From assembly GCA_013152625.1 (NCBI GenBank), contig JAADFY010000012.1:1-10052 (forward strand): a DNA stretch of 10,052 nucleotides. Reading direction: 5' to 3'. The DNA is from Alphaproteobacteria bacterium. Its GTDB lineage: Bacteria; Pseudomonadota; Alphaproteobacteria; Rhizobiales; Devosiaceae. The position numbers were made by a program, and so were the translations under genes. Under the pieces are notes generated by a model that made no database searches, was not told the origin of the DNA, and worked only from the letters and a program-made list of their open reading frames with translations. This document shows positions 6,207 through 10,052 of this stretch, piece after piece (the stretch's first letter is position 1; every line of letters starts with the position of its first letter).

Positions 6207-6730
6207 CAGCAGACGTGAAAAACGAGCCCACCAGGCGCGATTTTCTCTATATCGCCACCGGCGCCGTGGGTGTTGTGGGGGTCGGCAGCGCTGCGTGGCC
6301 CCTGGTCGACCAGATGAATCCCAGCGCTGCGGTTCAGGCACTGGCCACCGTTGAGTTCGACCTGTCCACGGTAGAACAGGGCGCGCTTGTTCTTATCAAG
6401 TGGAACGGACTGCCCATATTCGTGCGGCACCGTACCCCGGACGCCATAGCTGAAGCCCAGGGCACCGCGCTGGCGGACCTTAAAGATCCTGCCCCCGATT
6501 CCGCCCGGGTTAAACTCGGTCAGGAACAATGGCTGATCATGATCGCCAACTGCACCCATCTGGGGTGTGTTCCCGAATTTGATACCGGCGTATTCCGGGG
6601 CGGTTGGGACTGCAAATGCCATGGTTCGCAATATGACAGTGCGGGCCGGGTGCGGAGCGGGCCTGCCCCCAAGAATCTGGTATTGCCCCCGTATGAATTT
6701 CTGAGCGACACGCTCGTCAAAATCGGTTGA
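6203..6730 (+). CDS. petA: Cytochrome bc1 complex Rieske iron-sulfur subunit
   Basis: A 175-residue Rieske protein carrying the 2Fe-2S cluster that takes the first electron from quinol and passes it to cytochrome c1. The N-terminus has a twin-arginine motif (PTRRDFLYI, 9-17) followed by a single hydrophobic helix (about 18-34), the uncleaved Tat anchor of bacterial Rieske proteins. Cluster ligands are C117 and H119 in CTHLGC and C137 and H140 in CKCHGS, with C122 and C139 as the disulfide pair. GPAP at 153-156 is the proline loop. The usual proline between the second-motif cysteines is lysine here (K138). The start is GTG: no other start codon lies in frame before the nearest upstream stop, and GGGGG at 6192-6196 is a fair ribosome site. 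It is the first gene of petABC; the product acts at the periplasmic face of the inner membrane. Confidence 0.96.
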   Translation: MTADVKNEPTRRDFLYIATGAVGVVGVGSAAWPLVDQMNPSAAVQALATVEFDLSTVEQGALVLIKWNGLPIFVRHRTPDAIAEAQGTALADLKDPAPDSARVKLGQEQWLIMIANCTHLGCVPEFDTGVFRGGWDCKCHGSQYDSAGRVRSGPAPKNLVLPPYEFLSDTLVKIG

Positions 6731-6741
6731 GGTAAGCACAT

Positions 6742-8049
6742 ATGTCGGGGCCCAGCACCTACACGCCGAAAAACGGCTTTACCAAATGGATGGACAGCCG
6801 CCTGCCCATATTGCGGCTGGTCAACGATTCATTCGTTGATTATCCCACCCCGCGAAACCTGAACTACTGGTGGACCTTTGGCGCCATATTGTCGTTCATG
6901 CTGGTGGTTCAGATCGTAACCGGCGTTGTTCTGGCCATGAATTATGTGCCCACCGCCGCCATGGCTTTTGATTCGGTGGAATTTATCCGCCGTGATGTAA
7001 ACTGGGGCCGCATCATCCAGTCGGCCCATGCGGTTGGCGCCTCGATGTTTTTCGCCGCCGTTTACATCCACATATTTCGCGGCATTTATTATGGTTCCTA
7101 CAAAGCCCCGCGTGAAATTTTGTGGATCCTTGGCGTCGTCATTTTCCTGCTCATGATGGCCACCGGATTTCTCGGCTATGTGTTGCCCTGGGGTCAGATG
7201 AGCTTTTGGGCCGCAACGGTGATCACCAGCTTCTTTTCCGCGATACCGCTGGTGGGCGACGGGCTGGTTCAGCTCATTCGCGGTGGCCTGTCCATCGACA
7301 ATGCCACACTGACCCGGTTTTACTCCCTGCACTATTTGCTGCCGTTCATGATTGTCGGCGTCGTTGGCCTGCACATCTGGGCCCTGCATGTGCCCGGCAA
7401 CGGCAATCCGGCGGGGGTTGAGGTCAAGGACAAAAAAGACGTCTTGCCCTTCCATCCCTACTACACCATGAAAGACCTGTTCGCGCTGGTGGTTTTCCTG
7501 CTGCCATTTGCCTGGTTCATGTTTTTTGCCCCCGACGCACTGGGCCACCCCGACAATTACATAGTCGCCGACAGTCAGGTCACGCCCCTGCACATTGTGC
7601 CCGAATGGTATTTCATGCCGTTTTACGCCATTTTGCGGGCGATAACCTTCAACATCGGCATCCCGTTCACCGACATTGTCCTCATCAATTCCAAGCTGGG
7701 TGGTGTGATCGCCATGTTTGGCGCGATCATCGTTCTGTTTTTCCTGCCGTGGCTGGATTCCTCCAAGGTCCGTTCCGGTTCCTTCCGGCCGGTATTCAAA
7801 GGTTTTTACCTGCTGCTGGTTATCTCGTTCATTGGTCTGGGTTGGCTGGGCAGCAAGCCCGCCGACGGCATTTATGTCATCCTCGCCCAGGGGTTTACAG
7901 CCTATTACTTCGGATATTTCCTGATAATCCTGCCAATTCTGGGCAAGATTGAAACCACCAGGCCGTTGCCCAACTCCATCTCTGAAAGCGTATTGGGTCC
8001 CAGCGCCACCCGCGAACCGGCCGCAGCAACCATGCAGGGTGCGGAGTAA
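6742..8049 (+). CDS. petB: Cytochrome b of the bc1 complex
   Basis: A 435-residue integral membrane protein with eight expected helices, the full-length bc1 form rather than the split b6/subunit IV form. It holds both quinone sites and two b haems. The four haem ligands are H96 and H110 (SAHAVG, YIHIFRG) and H197 and H211 (SLHYLLP, GLHIWAL), in the b-L and b-H pairs known for this family. The Qo-site motif PEWY is at 287-290, reading PEWYFMPFYAILRA, and PRNLNYWW is near the N-terminus. The C-terminus carries a polar tail (about 405-435) after the last helix. AGGTAAG upstream and the 11-nt gap from petA support co-translation. The protein works with the Rieske protein and cytochrome c1 to couple quinol oxidation to proton translocation. 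Confidence 0.98.
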   Translation: MSGPSTYTPKNGFTKWMDSRLPILRLVNDSFVDYPTPRNLNYWWTFGAILSFMLVVQIVTGVVLAMNYVPTAAMAFDSVEFIRRDVNWGRIIQSAHAVGASMFFAAVYIHIFRGIYYGSYKAPREILWILGVVIFLLMMATGFLGYVLPWGQMSFWAATVITSFFSAIPLVGDGLVQLIRGGLSIDNATLTRFYSLHYLLPFMIVGVVGLHIWALHVPGNGNPAGVEVKDKKDVLPFHPYYTMKDLFALVVFLLPFAWFMFFAPDALGHPDNYIVADSQVTPLHIVPEWYFMPFYAILRAITFNIGIPFTDIVLINSKLGGVIAMFGAIIVLFFLPWLDSSKVRSGSFRPVFKGFYLLLVISFIGLGWLGSKPADGIYVILAQGFTAYYFGYFLIILPILGKIETTRPLPNSISESVLGPSATREPAAATMQGAE

Positions 8050-8054
8050 CGAAA

Positions 8055-8879
8055 ATGACAGGCAAGTTTCCCCTCATTGGCGCCCTGGCGCTTGTCGTTG
8101 GTCTGTTCCTGCCGGCATCGGCCCTGGCCTACAAACACGACTTTGACGCCAAGCGGCAGGACTGGTCCTTTGCCGGCGTGTTCGGCAAGTATGATCCCGC
8201 CCAGCTTCAGCGCGGTTTTCAGGTTTTCCTGCAATCATGTGCCGCCTGTCATGGCGCGCGTCTGCTCGCGTTTCGTAACCTGTCCCAACCCGGCGGACCC
8301 GAATTTACCGAGGGCCAGATCAAGGCACTTGCTGCTGAATACATGATCCTTGATGAGGAAGTCGAGGGCGGAGAGCGGGCAGGAATTCCCGCCGACAGAT
8401 GGCCGAGCCCCTTCGCCAATGCACTCGAGGCCAAGCAAGCCAATAGCGGCGCTCTGCCCCCCGATTTTTCGGTTATCGCCAAAGCCCGGGCGCTGCCCAA
8501 TACATTCCCCTGGTGGATCGTTGACTATTTCACGACCTACCAGGAAGGCGGTCCCGACTATATTTACAATATGCTGGTCAACTATGCGGATGCCCCCGAT
8601 GGGGTCGAAGTGGATGCCGGTCAGTTCTATAACGCATTTACCGGCACCAACCTGGCCATGCCGCCCCCGCTGTTTGACGGCGTCGTTGAATATGAGGGCG
8701 GCGCCCCGGCCACCGTTGATCAGTATGCCAGAGATGTTTCCGCTTTTCTGATGTGGGTGGCCGAACCCGGCCTGACCGACCGCAAACAACTCGGTTTCAA
8801 GGTGATTTTGTTCCTGTTGCTGTTTGCCGGCCTGCTCTATCTGGTCAAACGCAGGATCTGGCGGCAAGTGCCTCACTAG
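8055..8879 (+). CDS. petC: Cytochrome c1 of the bc1 complex
   Basis: A 274-residue c-type cytochrome. Residues 1-25 are a Sec signal peptide (basic MTGK, hydrophobic core, ALA before YKHDF). The haem attachment site is CAACH at 62-66 and the sixth ligand is the methionine of NLAMPPPL (M202). A single C-terminal helix (about 249-264) followed by KRRIW anchors the periplasmic domain to the membrane, as in bacterial cytochrome c1. DRWPSPF and ALPPDFSVIAKAR are regions typical of the family. It receives electrons from the Rieske protein and passes them to a soluble or membrane cytochrome c. It starts 5 nt after petB, with GGAG upstream of the ATG. No inserted or missing domain is seen. Confidence 0.97.
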   Translation: MTGKFPLIGALALVVGLFLPASALAYKHDFDAKRQDWSFAGVFGKYDPAQLQRGFQVFLQSCAACHGARLLAFRNLSQPGGPEFTEGQIKALAAEYMILDEEVEGGERAGIPADRWPSPFANALEAKQANSGALPPDFSVIAKARALPNTFPWWIVDYFTTYQEGGPDYIYNMLVNYADAPDGVEVDAGQFYNAFTGTNLAMPPPLFDGVVEYEGGAPATVDQYARDVSAFLMWVAEPGLTDRKQLGFKVILFLLLFAGLLYLVKRRIWRQVPH

Positions 8880-8918
8880 GTTCCGTGACCTGGGGTCTGT
8901 AACCCACACGGTTTCTGG

Positions 8919-8972
8919 CCGACACGTCGGACAAAGCGGGGGCCTCTGGGGGCTCTGACTGTCTGCAGTCGG
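8919..8972. other. Two small dyads between petC and apt
   Basis: CCGAC at 8919-8923 and GTCGG at 8926-8930 form a compact dyad around two bases. GACTG at 8957-8961 and CAGTC at 8966-8970 form a hairpin with a TCTG loop, extendable by a T-G and a C-G pair to 8955-8972. No T-run follows either one, so a standard intrinsic terminator is not supported. They could be a weak transcription pause or an operator in front of apt. The whole 133-bp gap holds no gene. Confidence 0.25.
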
Positions 8973-9012
8973 TGGGGACAACAATTCAGGTGAAGAGTTC
9001 AGGCGCTGGCAA

Positions 9013-9552
9013 ATGGCACAAAACGACGACTTGAAAGCGCTGGTGCGCACTATTCCCGATTATCCCAAGCCCGGGATTCAGTTTCGCGATATCACATCGC
9101 TGATTGAAGACCCCACCGGCTTTCGCCTGTCGGTGAACCGGTTGTCCGCCGCCTGTCGTGGTCATGCCATCACTCATGTGGCCGGGATTGAAGCGCGCGG
9201 CTTTATTTTTGGCGCCGGTGTGGCCATTGATCTCGAAGTGGGGTTTATCCCGGTTCGCAAGAGCGGCAAATTGCCCGGGGAGACCATCGGCCAGAATTAT
9301 GCGCTCGAATATGGGGTCGATACCATTGAGATCCACGCCGACGCGGTCGGGCCGGACGACAATGTTCTCTTGATTGACGATTTGATTGCCACCGGCGGCA
9401 CGGCCATTGCTGCGGTTCACCTGTTGCGCCGCACCGGCGCCAAAGTTTCCCATGCCGGGTTTATTATCAATTTGCCCGATCTCGGTGGCCACCAGAAACT
9501 GCTCGATCTTGACGTAAAAATCACCAGCCTGATTACATTTGACGGGCACTAA
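9013..9552 (+). CDS. apt: Adenine phosphoribosyltransferase
   Basis: A 179-residue type I phosphoribosyltransferase, against 183 in E. coli Apt. It salvages adenine with PRPP to AMP in the cytoplasm. The PRPP-binding loop is VLLIDDLIATGGT at 118-130, with the acidic DD pair. The N-terminal IPDYPKPGIQFRDIT (14-28) and GIEARGFIFG (58-67) are characteristic of Apt, the latter near the adenine pocket and hood. GKLPGET at 85-91 is the flexible catalytic loop region. The ATG at 9013 has only a weak AGG site about 9 nt upstream, but the N-terminal length matches the family. It follows petC by 133 bp on the same strand, so it may share readthrough from petABC or use its own promoter. The repeat array begins immediately downstream. 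Confidence 0.97.
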   Translation: MAQNDDLKALVRTIPDYPKPGIQFRDITSLIEDPTGFRLSVNRLSAACRGHAITHVAGIEARGFIFGAGVAIDLEVGFIPVRKSGKLPGETIGQNYALEYGVDTIEIHADAVGPDDNVLLIDDLIATGGTAIAAVHLLRRTGAKVSHAGFIINLPDLGGHQKLLDLDVKITSLITFDGH

Positions 9553-9607
9553 AGCGTGTCGCCGGTTATCGGACCAGCGAGGTGCGAGCCTAGGCGGTGT
9601 ATGAATT

Positions 9608-9650
9608 TCCAAAGGCAAAAGAACTCTAACGCTTGCAACTTATACATGCC
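9608..9650 (+). repeat. Array core, copy 1 (right half only)
   Basis: A 43-bp copy running from TCCAAAGGCAAAAGAACTC to CAACTTATACATGCC. It matches copy 2 except for one inserted T and one G/A change. The left half of the core (GTGAGCGA through GTGCGA) is missing; instead GTATGAATT precedes it. Confidence 0.85.
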
Positions 9651-9663
9651 AGCCACAGCGAGG

Positions 9664-9683
9664 TGCGAGCCCCCTTGCTCGCA
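9664..9683. other. Hairpin in variable segment between cores 1 and 2
   Basis: TGCGAGC at 9664-9670 pairs perfectly with GCTCGCA at 9677-9683 across a 6-nt loop. The left arm lies inside the second AGCGAGGTGCGAGCC block. It occupies the same place in the array as the longer hairpin at 9915-9966, but its sequence is unrelated. Confidence 0.55.
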
Positions 9684-9705
9684 GCCGCCATTAAAACCAA
9701 ACAGC

Positions 9706-9915
9706 CGTGAGCGAAAACAAGAGGGAAGTGCGACCCTTTTTGTCCTGTCATTGCGAGCGACCTGCAAGGGAGCGCGGCAATCCAGTTTGATTTCTTCTAT
9801 TGGAATTTGGATTGCTTCGTTGCTGTCGCGCCTCGTAATGACGGTGATGACGAGCCCGGGCGGATTGCGAACCTCCAAAGGCAAAAGAACTCAACGCTTA
9901 CAACTTATACATGCC
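9706..9915 (+). repeat. Array core, copy 2, split by an inserted segment
   Basis: The left half (9706-9733, CGTGAGCGAAAACAAGAGGG... to GTGCGA) and right half (9871-9915, ACCTCCAAAGG... to ATACATGCC) together rebuild a core of about 73 bp. This core is continuous in copy 3. The 137 bp between the halves (9734-9870) contains the hairpin element at 9747-9842 and ends in a second TGCGA. Confidence 0.75.
9747..9842. mobile_element. 96-bp MITE-like element with inverted arms
   Basis: The left arm 9747-9784 (GTCATTGCGAG ... GCAATCCA) and right arm 9808-9842 (TGGATTGCTTCG ... CTCGTAATGAC) are imperfect inverted repeats of about 35-38 bp. The 11-bp ends differ at one base. A loop of about 23 bp separates them, so the whole element folds into one long hairpin, and it encodes nothing. 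From memory the GTCATTGCGAGC...GCAATCC text belongs to a class of small palindromic repeats dispersed in many bacterial genomes. Such elements are thought to be moved, if at all, by a transposase supplied in trans; none is encoded here. Confidence 0.75.
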
Positions 9916-9966
9916 CGGCTCTCAACGAGGACGGAGCGCCGCTTATGCGGCGCCCCTCGGAGCCGG
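9915..9966. other. Long interrupted hairpin between cores 2 and 3
   Basis: CCGGCTC at 9915-9921 pairs with GAGCCGG at 9960-9966, GAGG at 9927-9930 with CCTC at 9955-9958, and GCGCCGC at 9936-9942 with GCGGCGC at 9947-9953 across a TTAT loop. The result is one coaxial stem of 18 pairs with small bulges. No T-run follows, and it lies far from apt, so a terminator role is unlikely. It resembles REP/BIME-type palindromes in form only. Confidence 0.7.
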
Positions 9967-9985
9967 TGAGCGAACGCGAACTCGG

Positions 9986-10052
9986 CGTGAGCGATAACAA
10001 GAGGGAAGTGCGAACCTCCAAAGGCAAAAGAACTCATACGCTCAACATTTAT
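9986..10052 (+). repeat. Array core, copy 3 (uninterrupted, cut by window edge)
   Basis: A continuous core: CGTGAGCGATAACAAGAGGG, then AAGTGCGAACCTCC, then AAAGGCAAAAGAACTC and a diverged end running into the edge. It shows the arrangement that copy 2 would have without its inserted segment. Confidence 0.8.

Larger units (their letters stand above)
9553..10052. repeat. Non-coding array of imperfect repeats after apt
   Basis: This 500-bp stretch has no credible gene. It is built from recurring blocks: AGCGAGGTGCGAGCC at 9576-9590 and 9657-9671; a core around CCAAAGGCAAAAGAACTC at 9609, 9875 and 10018; and ACAAGAGGGAAGTGCGA at 9717-9733 and 9997-10013. Between cores lie segments that differ in sequence but can each fold into a hairpin. 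Core spacing is 266 bp and then 143 bp. Removing the 137-bp inserted segment described separately brings the first down to 129 bp, so the array is roughly tandem with a period of about 130-143 bp. It continues past the right edge. I do not recognise the family. Confidence 0.85.

Noticed and set aside
6829..7593. A 254-codon open frame antisense to petB
   Set aside because: It lies entirely opposite a certain cytochrome b gene, has low-complexity polar composition, and is explained by the codon bias of the sense strand.
9556..9969. A 137-codon plus frame through the repeat array
   Set aside because: It crosses the palindromic element and repeat cores, which recur in different frames, so it cannot be a conserved protein.
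9553..10052. A CRISPR array
   Set aside because: The repeats are too long and unequal, the spacing is irregular, one copy carries an insertion, and no cas gene is present.

Overview
The window looks like chromosomal DNA of an aerobic alphaproteobacterium. It is GC-rich, with short intergenic gaps and tightly packed genes. It carries a petABC (fbc) operon for a bacterial-type cytochrome bc1 complex, with a Tat-targeted Rieske protein, full-length cytochrome b and C-terminally anchored cytochrome c1. It also has O2-dependent hemF, trmL, a class II CCA-adding enzyme preceded by a CoA-type Nudix hydrolase, and apt directly after petC. From memory this neighbourhood fits Alphaproteobacteria, but I cannot name an order or genus.

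Layout. Positions 1-857 (minus) hold a metallophosphoesterase whose C-terminus runs off the left edge. Diverging from it is a Nudix hydrolase (954-1436, plus). A 249-bp gap with helically spaced A-tracts leads into a three-gene plus-strand cluster: GNAT acetyltransferase (1686-2240), CoA-pyrophosphatase-like Nudix protein (2284-2913) and CCA tRNA nucleotidyltransferase (2894-4171, overlapping the Nudix gene by 20 nt). Converging on it is a minus-strand cluster transcribed trmL (5855-5367), hemF (5370-4483), then a small DUF1059 protein (4392-4201). trmL and hemF overlap by ATGA. Two copies of a TGATC-2-GATCA dyad sit at the hemF/DUF1059 junction.

A 347-bp divergent region (5856-6202) separates trmL from petA. 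Its petA-proximal half holds two adjacent perfect stem-loops and a 15-codon reading frame whose stop overlaps the petA GTG start. petA, petB and petC follow with 11-nt and 5-nt gaps, encoding the three catalytic bc1 subunits that move electrons from quinol to cytochrome c. apt (9013-9552) follows after 133 bp.

The right end (9553-10052) has no convincing gene. It is an array of imperfect repeats: a conserved core of about 73 bp alternates with variable hairpin-forming segments. One core copy is interrupted by a segment containing a 96-bp hairpin element that resembles a MITE, flanked by TGCGA on both sides. An uninterrupted core about 270 bp downstream serves as the empty site. This array is the least ordinary part of the window. 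The protein-coding genes are conventional housekeeping genes with a few non-consensus residues. I did not see a new multi-gene system.
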